Source: Akebia trifoliata (lineage: Eukaryota > Streptophyta > Magnoliopsida > Ranunculales > Lardizabalaceae). Taken from it: a stretch of 64,000 bases of DNA. Both the position numbers and the translations under genes were made by a program. Below are positions 1 through 10,248 of the stretch, piece after piece; within the stretch, counting starts at the first letter, position 1; each line of letters opens with the position of its first letter. The notes beneath the pieces were generated by a model that ran no database searches, was not told the DNA's origin, and saw only the letters and a list, made by a program, of their open reading frames with translations. Where the stretch lies: assembly GCA_017979445.1 (NCBI GenBank), contig CM030717.1, positions 11,569,139 to 11,633,138 on the forward strand, read 5' to 3'.

Positions 1-41
1 TGATACTAAGCTTGCTTTTCGCTGGTCATGAAACCTCCTCG
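1..41 (+). pseudogene. Fragment of a CYP90B1/DWF4-type cytochrome P450 (I-helix)
   Basis: Read from base 3 (with the preceding TG as the end of a Leu codon), these bases encode ILSLLFAGHETSS. This is the oxygen-binding I-helix motif (A/G-G-x-E-T-S/T) in the form I remember for the steroid C-22 hydroxylase of brassinosteroid synthesis (CYP90B1/DWF4). The family continues with V-A-I-A-L-A, but here the frame runs into GAA TGA and then a GA-rich repeat. No GT donor lies at the break, and no downstream CYP90B exon (ExxR, PERF or hame-Cys region) is seen. It is either the broken end of a gene lying to the left, a captured fragment, or an assembly junction. The match is short but very specific. Confidence 0.5.
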
Positions 42-176
42 GAATGATGAGAGAGAGAGAGTGAGTGAGAGTGAGTGAGAGTGAGAGAGAGAATGATGAG
101 TGAGAGAGAGGGCGAGAGTGAGAGAGAGAGGGCGAAGAGAGGAGAGAGTTCGAAGAGAGAGAGAGAGAGAATAGAG
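42..176. repeat. GA-rich low-complexity tract
   Basis: Imperfect GAGAGA and GAGTGA runs over about 130 bases. The tract directly abuts the P450 I-helix fragment and marks where that coding similarity ends. Confidence 0.9.
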
Positions 177-378
177 AGTTCTGTTCTCTCTGGTTTAAAG
201 AGGAGAGGGAGGAAGCATGAAATACTCAATTTTTAAGGGATGGCGCTATAAATATGTAACTTCTTATTATAACGCGTGAAATTAAATAACGTCCGTTCGA
301 TTACGTTAAATCCAGCGGTTAAAAAAAGTTTGCTAAAACGTTAGCCCGCGAACGCCACCCATATATATATATATATAT

Positions 379-724
379 GGGGGGCGTTCAATGGCCAATT
401 TTTTGGCAAACTTTTTGGCAAAACATTTTTCAAAACATGAGTTAGAGGTTTTGGAATGGGCTGATTTTTGATGAGGATGATCTCTACGGTGAGGAGATCA
501 TCCTCACCAAAAATCAGCCCATTCCAAAACTTCTAACCCATGTTTACAAGCTGAAAAATTGTGGACCGTCCATTTTTTGGAATTGGCTGATTTTTGGTGA
601 TGATGATCTCCTCCCGTAGAGATCATCCTCACCAAAAATCAGCCCATTCCAAAACCACTAACCTATGTTTTGAAAAATGTTTTGCCAAAAAGTTTGCTAA
701 AAAGTTTGCCCTTGAACGCTACCC
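379..724. mobile_element. TA-embedded palindromic-module MITE, copy A
   Basis: The element sits between two (AT)n tracts (361-378 and 725-742). The left end reads GGGGGCGTTCAATGGCC and the right end GCCCTTGAACGCTACCC, an imperfect terminal inverted repeat. Next inside lies a pair of arms rich in GGCAAACTTTTTGGCAAAAC. It carries two internal hairpin modules at about 441-539 and 575-663. Each module is itself a near-perfect inverted repeat with arms of the type GGAATGGGCTGATTTTTGG and a loop near TACGGTGAG. The second module is the reverse complement of the first, so the whole is a palindrome made of palindromes. No coding capacity. Insertion into (TA)n resembles Micron-type MITEs of grasses, but the superfamily is not established. 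Confidence 0.75.
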
Positions 725-742
725 ATATATATATATATATAT

Positions 743-1262
743 AGGGTAGCGTTCAAGGGCAAACTTTTTAGCAAACTTTTTGGCAAAACATTTTTCAAAA
801 CATAGGTTAGTGGTTTTGGAATGGGCTGATTTTTGGTGAGGATGATCTCTACGGTGAGGAGATCATCCTCACCAAAAATCAGCCAATTCCAAAACTTCTA
901 ACCCCATCAAAAACAGTTTAATGGCCAACTTTTTGGCAAAACATTTTTCAAAACATGAGTTAGAAGTTTTGGAATGGGCTGATTTTTGGTGAGGATGATC
1001 TCTATGATGAGGAGATCATCATCACCAAAAATCAGCCCATTCCAAAACTTCTAACCCCATCAAAAACAGTTTATAAAAAATGGACGGTCCATGATTTTTC
1101 AACTGGTAAACATGGGTTAGAAGTTTTGGAATGGGCTGATTTTTGGTGAGGATGATCTACTCACCGTAGAGATCATCCTCACCAAAAATCAGCCCATTCC
1201 AAAACCTCTAACCCATGTTTTGAAAAATGTTTTGCCAAAAAGTTTGCCCTTGAACGCTACCC
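743..1262. mobile_element. TA-embedded palindromic-module MITE, copy B (three modules)
   Basis: Terminal inverted repeats AGGGTAGCGTTCAAGGGC and GCCCTTGAACGCTACCC are nearly perfect and abut (AT)n on both sides. Hairpin modules lie at about 805-904, 959-1056 and 1116-1213. The first two have the loop in one orientation and the third is flipped. Between modules 1 and 2 the spacer changes abruptly after AAAACAGTTTA into a subterminal arm (AATGGCCAACTTTTTGGC), as if one element had been joined into the spacer of another. Confidence 0.75.
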
Positions 1263-1286
1263 ATATATATATATATATATATATAT

Positions 1287-1669
1287 AGGGTCCCGTTCAG
1301 CACCCTAAGTTTTAACCACACACTTTAACAAACGTGTTTTGTCTTACATGGGCTAGAAGTTTTGGAATGGGCTGATTTTTGGTGAGGATAATCTCTATGG
1401 TGAGGAGATCATCCTCACCAAAAATCAGCTCATTCCAAAACTTCTAACCCCATCAAAAATGGTTTACAAAAAATGGACGGTTCACAATTTTTCAACGTGT
1501 AAACATGGGGCTAAACATTTCGGAATGGGCTGATTTTTGGGGAGGATGATCTTCTAATCATAGAGATCATCCTCACCAAAAATCAGGTCCATTCCAAAAC
1601 TTCTAACCCATGTAGGACAAAAAACGTTTGTTAAAGTGTGTGGTAAAAACTTAGGGTGCTGAACATTTC

Positions 1670-1671
<2 letters not shown>
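1287..1671. mobile_element. TA-embedded palindromic-module MITE, copy C (different outer arms)
   Basis: The same hairpin modules are present (about 1352-1450 and 1510-1609), but the outer arms differ: GCACCCTAAGTTTTAACCAC with ACTTTAACAAACG on the left, matched by the reverse complement on the right. (AT)n tracts flank it at 1263-1286 and 1672-1705. The core is therefore shared with copies A and B while the termini are unrelated. Confidence 0.7.
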
Positions 1672-1707
<36 letters not shown>

Positions 1708-1852
1708 CAAATGATTATAAAACTCTTGTCCTTGGAAAAATTATCATATTATCTATAAAATTATTAACTTAGTTATAATTATTTAAACTGGTTTAAAATA
1801 ACACCAACACTTCCTTTACTAACTTACTAGGATTTTAAGCCTTATTAAAGGT

Positions 1853-1950
1853 GGGCTTAGACTCATAGCTTAGTTGGTTTGACACATTGTAAAACAACTT
1901 TGAAGTCATGGGTTCAAGTCCACTTTAGCCATAAAAATAAAAATAAAACT
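1853..1950 (+). mobile_element. tRNA-derived retroposed sequence (short SINE or tRNA retropseudogene)
   Basis: A polymerase III box A (TAGCTTAGTTGG) is followed about 40 bases later by a box B (GGTTCAAGTCC), then an A-rich tail of ATAAAAATAAAAATAAAAC. The unit is flanked by TTATTAAAGGT (1842-1852) and TTACTAAAGGT (1951-1961), a target-site duplication with 10 of 11 bases matching. The cloverleaf is not well preserved, so this is not called as a working tRNA gene. Confidence 0.6.
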
Positions 1951-1961
1951 TTACTAAAGGT

Positions 1962-4900
1962 TGTTTTACTAAAATGTTTTACCACATTTGCAATTCAACA
2001 CCATAACTCTCGAGATATCATGGAAAAACTCAAATAAAAAAATTTCAAAATTTTTTTTGGACTTGAACCAAGGTTTTGAAAATGACGACTATCAAATTTT
2101 CATCTAACTCCCAAAATTAAAAGTAAAATTCAAAGGTGAAGAATAATTTTTTTTCAAAGTTGATAGGATTTTGTCTTCTACAACTCTAAGCATCATATCA
2201 TGGTTTTAGATGCCACAAGTTGAGCCCAAGGACCTTAGGTAGGGGTGAAATCTTTACTAACTTAGTAAGACTTGTCGGACTCTTAAAATAATTTTGTAAT
2301 ATGTGATTTGTATTTCAGTAATTATAGTTTTTATCACCACTAGGTCGATTTGTAAATGCTCAGTCACAAAATCTCATTTTCAGTCAAATAAAAACATTTA
2401 AAATAGTTAAAAATGGTAATTTTATATAAAAATGTAAAAGCCAGTTGATTAGGATGACCCACCCAAGTCAACTCAGTCCTTTAAATATATCAAATTTACC
2501 TCACTTTTTTTTTTATATTTATATTACAGCTTCTTTCCTCCTGTCATCCTTTGTAGCTGTTGGTCCATTTAAAAAATTTGTTTCAAAAGTTGGATAAAGT
2601 TTGAGTATAATTCAGGTTTACAATGAAAAATCAGTTGAAAAGTTTGGTAAAAATAAAATAAACAAATAAATAAAAGGGTGATTGAAACTTACCCCTCCAG
2701 GTTTTGGTGAATATTTGAGATATCCTATATGTTTTCAAACAGATAACATACCCCTTGACCTCAGTCTTCCAAGATTAAAAAAAATGGTTTTATTGTCCTC
2801 TTCTTCAACATACAGTCGAAATCTTGTATTTTCTTCTAAAAATATTTGGTTTTCAAACTCTTCAATCTCTAGGTTTTTTTTTTTTTTTTAATATATTTGA
2901 GATCGTCTTCACTCTCTTATCTAAAAATTTCTTGATTTTTGTATAATATTTTATCCAAGATGATAGGTTACAAGGAGAAAAATCATGGTTAATTATTAGA
3001 AGAGAAAGATGGCGCAATTAGTTCATTTTGTGTCTCTCAATGAAAATTAAAGTCAAAGCGTATGGCATCAAATTGGAAAAAGAGTGGGTATCTCAAATGT
3101 CCACCCAAGCAAGAAGCTATTGAAAATTCATCCATTTCCAGAAACTTGGAACATATTCCAAATCTTTAGGTTAAGATTATCATATTATCTGATAAAAATA
3201 AAAATAAATCCAAATACAATAGTGTTATTTTTGTGATATAAGATTAGAGAAAATATACAGAAAGATAATGTGAAATAAGGTAACAAAATAAATTATAAAT
3301 ACCATAAAAATATTATCTAAATATTAAAATGAGTAGAGCTTGTATTAGACACAATAGCCTTAAGACAGATTTTACCCCTATGATGTACTAACAGCCTTTG
3401 GACTGTCTCTTAATACAATGCTCCACACATGTACAAGCAATACTTCTAGTATACTTGTACAACAAAGTTTTAGCAAAATTGGACTTTTCATGTGTACCCA
3501 TGTAAGGTTTAAATCCGAAGATTTGCACCCATCTCTAGGTGCGCATCGTATGCGTATACACGCACTAAGATTTTTCAGATTCATATTTCTTCTCACACTT
3601 ACTACAATATGTGAGAATTTCTATATAAGAGTTATACTTTCTAATTGTTTTTATTCGATGTTGGACTAACATTTTACACCATAACTTACAAATAAACCAT
3701 TTAACTCTTACTTTTACTTTTTTACTATAACTTTTATTTTTTGCTTTTACTTTTACTTTTACTTCCAATTCCATTCAAACATTAGGATAAATTCCACATT
3801 AATCCAACAAATAACACATATCAATAAAAAAAATGTTCAGATGACGACCAAAATTCAGAGAAGGAAATAATATTTTTATTTTTATTATTGATGATTAGTA
3901 ATTAGTAGGTTAGATGGATTTTGAACCCTTGGTATAATATCATCACTCACAAACTTTAGTCTCTGTGAAGACATTCAATGAAATAGTAGAATGATATAGA
4001 GAAGATCAGCTTGACCCTAGCGCAAGGATGGCACACACAAATCAAGAAATGATTTAAATTGATTAAAATAAAAACTCATAGACTTTAACCAACTTAACAA
4101 GGTGGGACTTTCTAGAAAAGAAAATAGTTGTGGACAAAAAAAATTCACAAATCTATCTCAAGATTCGTAAAATAAGATTGCAAATAATTTTTATTAATTT
4201 GATGAAAATGAATATACAAATCTCAGTACAATCCTTTTATTAACAATGAAAAACAAAATATATCAGTGTAGATTTCTTCTCTCCAGGTTTCACATTTGAT
4301 CGACTGTGAATGTGATTTTTGATGTGTAGATAATTGCTTTTGATGTGTAGATCTTCTATAGAGATTTTTGTAGATTTACTTCTCTTTAGACTTCATACTT
4401 AATCGATTGAGAAAGAGTTATTGGCTTCCAAAAAAGCTTGATCTTTTCTTTAATCGGAGTTTGAAGAACCTTATTTCGTCTCTAAGGGATGACTTGAGAG
4501 CTTCTTCTTCTTTAATGGGAAAACTTCTGTATTCTAAAAGGGAGATCTCGGTCATCACCAAATGAGGGAGACTTTAGTATTTATAGACTTAAATTAACTC
4601 TTCCAACTATACCTTGATTTAATGAGTTTTGATTAGTTAATTTAAATGTTAATTTGATCAAATTCAAATTTTAAGAACTCTATGAAAATTATTAGATTTC
4701 ACTAATCCGTTTGGATGTAGAGTCTTTTAATGTAGACCACTTGAACTTTCTTGACCATGGGCTTTATCTTCGAAAGTTCAAACCCAGGTTTTAGGAGGTA
4801 TGTTCTTAGTTAATGGGCCTAATTTGGATTTGTGGTATATTTATAACTTCTAGGGATTTTCTTATGATTTGTAAAAGATGTAGGGATCAGTTTAAAATTT

Positions 4901-5890
4901 CGATACCTACAATAGTTTTAATTGATCATATGGCACATATTTTTGAACCCTTAAGTCCACTTCAAGGAGGACCTAAAAATTAATGTGATTGATAATCAAT
5001 GAACATTAACTCCAAGTATCCAAAAATACTAAAATTCAATATAACTAGAATACGTTCCAAGAATACCACTTATAAGTTAGTGGCTACTTATGATACACCA
5101 ATCATGTTTACTTTAGATGTATGGGCCCACCAACAGGTGTATTTAAAGTTGAGAGAGAGACAATGGGCTCAAAAGTGCGCCACGTGGCAGTTGAGGATAA
5201 AGGGTGATTACAAAGTCCATCAAATTTGAGCTTTATCAAAAGCAATTTGTTTATCTGATTGGTATTGGAATTATTTTAAATATGATTGCTTTTTATCAGA
5301 ATAAATTTAGGTTAACTATATCTACTTTAATCTTAAGCACTAGAAATAAGTTTCAAATTTTAAATAGACATCCAATAAGTTTTTACCCTTTAAAAAATTA
5401 CTAATCCTGGTAATTTTAGTACACCTTAGTGAGTTTGGATTTGATATGAGAGGGAGGGACAAAAAATGTGACCTAGACTCGAGAAATAAAACTCACAAAA
5501 TACCCAATTGGCCTAGTGGCAAGCCGAGCCTTGATAAACTCCTCAGTAAAGAGTAAGTTAAGTGTTCGACACCCAAAAAAATCTATTTTATCCTTAAGTT
5601 TGAAGGTTGAAGAGGTTAAATTATTTTACCCTAGAGGCTGAAGATAATGAATTTCTTGTGAAAAAAGTTACGATGTTTTGCTAAAAAATGGGGGTATGAG
5701 GTCATTCAAAATGGATCTCTCAATGAAGGCCAAGATCAAGGTGTATGTTTGAAACATAGGGATATGTAAATCAGTCGCAAGAAAATAAAAAGGATAATTT
5801 AGTAACCCCTTGCAAAATTGACGATATTAGATTTACCTTACGGAAAGTCAATATCTATTTTTTTTTTTTTTTAACAAGTCAAATATTTAT
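1962..5890. other. Intergenic, AT-rich, no gene recognised
   Basis: No reading frame here resembles a known family and none has splice-linked continuation. Poly-T and poly-A runs and simple homopurine stretches are common. Near 5507-5570 there is a faint tRNA-like pair (TGGCCTAGTGG and GTTCGACACCC), which could be another decayed SINE. Confidence 0.6.
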
Positions 5891-6135
5891 ACAAAAGGAA
5901 ATCAAGATTATGAGTCAACCATCATTAGCACTTAGCCCTCATTGACCAAAAAACTTGGTTTCAGGGGCGGAGCTAGGATTTTGCCCATGTGAGGGCAACC
6001 ACGAGTAGAAAAAAAATTTGTGAGAGCAACTAGGAGTGACAAACAATTTTTGTAGACCCAATTAAGAGTGGAAAATTTTCTTGTAAGAGGCAATAGTGGC
6101 AAATTTTGTCATCCATCGCTAAAATATGTCACAAT

Positions 6136-6500
6136 CATGGTTTTAAATCTCATCCGAGTCATCTAGGTCTCATTATGATTTTTCACAATGTCTCAACATT
6201 CACATCATCTCACGAGATAAATGAGATATCTCAGACGATATTTTGAAAATCTTGATCGAGTCAACTGGGATTTTGTAGATTTTGATTAAAATAATTATTA
6301 TTTTTTAGATTTTAAATATTTATTATATAAATAAACAATGATTTTATGACTAAATATTTCATAATCTATGATATTTTATTATAAAATTATAATTATTTTA
6401 ATTTAAATATATGTAAATTAATCAATGTAAACCAAGTTTAATGGATTATCTCATCCGAGATGAATTGATTCATCCAAGACAACTCTTCGAGCTCACTAGT
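6136..6500 (+). mobile_element. CATGGTTTTAAA-family MITE, 3'-truncated copy
   Basis: It starts CATGGTTTTAAATCTCATCC and follows the internal sequence of the 60815-61235 copy (TTTTATGACTAAA, then TTTAATGGATTATCTCATCC), but lacks the right terminus. It lies inside the hAT-like remnant region. Confidence 0.5.
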
Positions 6501-6717
6501 CCATAGACTTTGAAAATTCTTGTTGATACATGGTGTAAGGAAACTCATAAGATACGCAACTGCACGCACATGCATAGACATTTACACATGGTTCAATTCG
6601 CTCAAGATTAATCATGGATCCACAAATTACAACATTACACCAAATAAGAAAAAGAGAAATATATAATAGACCCAACAAACGTAACTTGGATTTTATACCG
6701 ATAACAGTACTCTTTAT

Positions 6718-6944
6718 CATGGTTTCAAAACTCATTCGAGACCGAGACGACGACGTATCGTCCAAGTCGTCTCGATATCAAGCATGGATGAGATAGACGA
6801 ACAAATCAATTTTTGGGACGAGATTTAAAACCCCACATTTATTTTTCAAAATTTTGAACAAGACATCTCAAACGTATCAAAAAACTCATCCTAGACGATT
6901 AGGTATCTAGCATGATGAGACACGAAATTGAGTTTTAAAACCAT
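6718..6944 (+). mobile_element. CATGGTTTTAAA-family MITE with 9-bp target duplication
   Basis: The ends are CATGGTTTCAAAACTC and GAGTTTTAAAACCAT, an inverted repeat. Flanks are ACTCTTTAT (6709-6717) and ACTCCTTAT (6945-6953), matching at 8 of 9 bases. A 9-bp duplication points to the Mutator-like superfamily. The interior is rich in CGAGACGAC-type motifs. No coding capacity. A further 5' end of the family begins at about 6976. Confidence 0.65.
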
Positions 6945-9109
6945 ACTCCTTATTGCCCTGAACATTACAATGGAACATGGTTTTAAATCTCGTCCAAGAC
7001 CAAGACGACTTGTCTAAGAATTGAATGCGTGAAATTTGATAACTTTAGATATGGATCAAGGATTTAAGTTCCAATAAGAATCAGATGGAAATATATTATG
7101 TAAGGATCCCTATAAAATGTGAAAAAGTATGAGTATTTTATTACATATCTTGCTTAAATGTAAAAATTATTTAAATTTTATATATCAAATCGGGTTTGAT
7201 CTAAATATTGACATCCCGTAAAAATCAAATCCAATATTGTCCAAACCTAGATCGAGGGCGGAGCTACATAGGGGCGAAAAAAAAAATCGATTTATGCCCC
7301 CATATTATGATGGCCATTAGTGATAGCCCCTAGGAGTAAAGATTTCATCCTTCGTAAGGGTCACCTTATGACATTCATAAACATGATCCAATGCTTCAGC
7401 CGGGCAGAGGACAAAATTCTATGAACTTTGAAAAGAAAAATTATAAAAATAAATTAATTGTATTTCACCGTTATATTTTAAAACATTAGAGTTAGGTGGA
7501 AGTTCATTTTCAAAATCTTTGATCAAATCCAAAATATTTTGGTTTTTTAATATGAGTTTTCGATGAGATTTAGAGGGTTGTGATATTTGATTGCTAATGG
7601 CGTAATCCATTTGAGCAAAACGACTCTTAGTAAGGCTTAAAATCTTATTAAGTTCAAAGGAAAAAGTTTCTCACCCCTTTTAAAGAAAGCCTATTTTCCA
7701 CATGACATTGGTGTATTTTCATAGTTTCTTCTAACTGATTACATGTCTCTTGACTTTGGTATTTTTCTATAAACTAATAAAATGACCTCAATGCCCTCAT
7801 CATCATCACCATCATCTTCTTCATCATATCCCAGGGGTTTAAGATGATTGGTTTAGGAAAGAAAAATCAAATGTTTTAAGGGTTTTTTTTCTTAGTTGAT
7901 TAGTGAAGATTGAGGTCAAAGGTAAAGGTATGTCACCGTGAAAATATAGGGCATTAAGGGGTTGAGCCATGTAGGGCAGTTAAATTAAAAATAAATAAAT
8001 GATTTGCCCCCCCACATTTTGATCGATATTAGAGATACCTATGTTTTTCAAACTGATTATGCATGTTAATGAAAAATGTCATAAAAGACCTCAACTTCAA
8101 CTTCTAATCAGTCTCAAGAACTAATGGTTTTTAACCCTAAAACTAGTTTATCTCCGGTGGCATGATAAGTATTTTCCACATATTGATCAATTTTGAGATT
8201 CTATCTTCTTCAACATTCAAATCTTAAGAAAAAGATTGGATTTTTTTTTTTGGTAGCAAAATAAAGAATTTCTACCAGACATTGAAAACTATAGGTTTAA
8301 CTTAACCTCCTCACGTTCAATCTGTACTCAACAACCTTTCATTATATCCTCAAAACTAATCATCTTTAACTTTATGATAAGATTTTATTTTTATTTTTTA
8401 CCTTCACTTTGAGCCTTGAATGTTTTTCATGTTCAACATTCAAATATCAAAAACAAAAAGATAGAATTTCTAGAGAAGTACATGATATTGAATATGTCTT
8501 AACCTAACCTCATCTTCAACCTTTACTCAAAAGCATTTCATTATATCTCCGAAACCAGACATTTTTAACTTTAAAGTAATGTTTTTTTATTTTTTATTTT
8601 AAAATTCATGAATGTCTTTCCTCTTCAACTAGCAACATCAAGAACAACATATGAATTATAGATAAGTACAAAGAGCTTTCAGAAAATTGGACACTTTTAC
8701 AGGGCATTGAAGATAATAGATTTAAGATGAGATCATTTGGATAAAAAATTATTTACCCTAGAGATTAATAACTTGAAGATGACAAAATTTTAGGGTAAAA
8801 CCTTCAACCTTAAGATTTTATTTCCTTCCACCTCCGAAGATCAAGGGCAAGATAAGGTTTTTGGAGGAGCAGCAGCTTTGGGGTAAAAAATCAAGGTTTT
8901 TTCTACCACCCATTGAAGACGTTGGATTGAATAGGTTAAACACAGTTTATTCTATAAGTTACCAAATTTATTATCAAGATTATTGACTAATCATTGTTTA
9001 TAGTGACAAAACCATCATTGGCATAGAAGAAAGCAAGATTATGGGTTGACCATCGTTAGCACTTAGCCCCCCACTGACTAAAAATCCTAGCTCCACCCCT
9101 GCCATCAAT

Positions 9110-10248
9110 TGACAGTCCTAGAGCCCAGTATGCTTACCACCATTTGAATTTTAGTCATTTTTACATAGTTTGTGAAGTAGTGTGATACTCCAAATTTGAA
9201 AAAGGAAAGAAACCAAAAATGTCCCAATTGTTTGAAGATTTTTCAATTTTTGAAATGGGATATTTACAGCCCCCATGAATAGAATCAAACTTTATTCCAA
9301 GGTATTTACACGAGATTCCTCTATTTTATTCTTAAGCAAGATCCCAGAGGTTTTACTTGAGATCTCCATTTCTCTTTTCTGTGCCCAAAACGACCTGCCC
9401 AATTTATGAGCCCCTTTCTAATTCCCTCACCAATCTAAATATCTACCCTTTCCCCCAGACAGCCAGCCCTCACCAGGTTGGCATTGCTAAATGCTCCGCA
9501 ATGAAACAAGCTCTCTCGAATATGACATATGCAGAAACTGCCATGGCCAACCCTCCTTGACACCACAACCGACTTGTTCATGGAGATGACCTAAAAATCA
9601 CTACATTTATCCAATAATCTAATAATTGGCACCATTCCTATGTTCTTCGACTTAAAACTGTCAAAATCTCTCGGGCAATTAACAGATTCCATACAAAATC
9701 TCATCTATTTTAGTGAATACTAAGTTGTGTTCCTCTTAGAGGATTGGAGCATGTAGAAGACTGGTAATGCAAGCCTAATGCTCACTAGAATGTGAATGGG
9801 TCAAATAATTAAAACCTCCTGTTGGGTTGAATCTTCCACTAATACCACCCTAAGTACTTCCCAAGAAATCATTCTTACTGTACATTTGGGCCATCTACAG
9901 ACACCTACCCAAGTTTCTTGAACATTGGATTTCCCCAATTTGTCAATTATATTTTCCTTGACACATGAGCCAAGTCAAGAACCAACACCCAATACCCCAT
10001 ATTCAAATCCAAAAATAAAAATGATGCAAAAATATAAAAAAATTAAATTGATAACAAATCAAGAATAAAATACAAGAAAGATTGAGATGGTTACCAGTCA
10101 AAGGCAGAGCTATTGCATTTTAAGAAAGCAATTTATTTTCATTGTGGACCACATGGTGGTACGAAGAATGATGAATAGGTGAAGACAGCACAATGAATGA
10201 ATCCAAAGGGGGGGGGATTGTTTTGTCATCCCTAGAATAATTGAACGA
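9110..10248. other. Intergenic, no gene recognised
   Basis: No family similarity was recognised on either strand. The segment runs up to the stop codon of the IMP2-type gene, so its right part probably holds that gene's 3' UTR. A run of nine G lies at 10208-10216. Confidence 0.5.

Larger units (their letters stand above)
5894..9101. mobile_element. Nested, decayed hAT-like transposon remnants
   Basis: CAGGGGCGGAGCTAGGATT at 5962 is matched in inverse orientation by AATCCTAGCTCCACCCCTG ending at 9101. Further GGGCGGAGC-type and GCCCCC-type ends lie near 7255-7330 and 7960-8015. A direct repeat of about 55 bases (GTCAACCATCATTAGCAC type) occurs at 5894-5953 and 9028-9085, meaning two copies of the same element end. 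The outermost ends have no matching 8-bp duplication, so this is probably several insertions rather than one element. The termini match those of the hAT copy at 33137-34265, which does have an 8-bp duplication. No transposase is readable. Confidence 0.5.

Noticed and set aside
5507..5570. tRNA-like box A and box B pair
   Set aside because: No A-rich tail with flanking duplication and no cloverleaf by eye; too weak to call.
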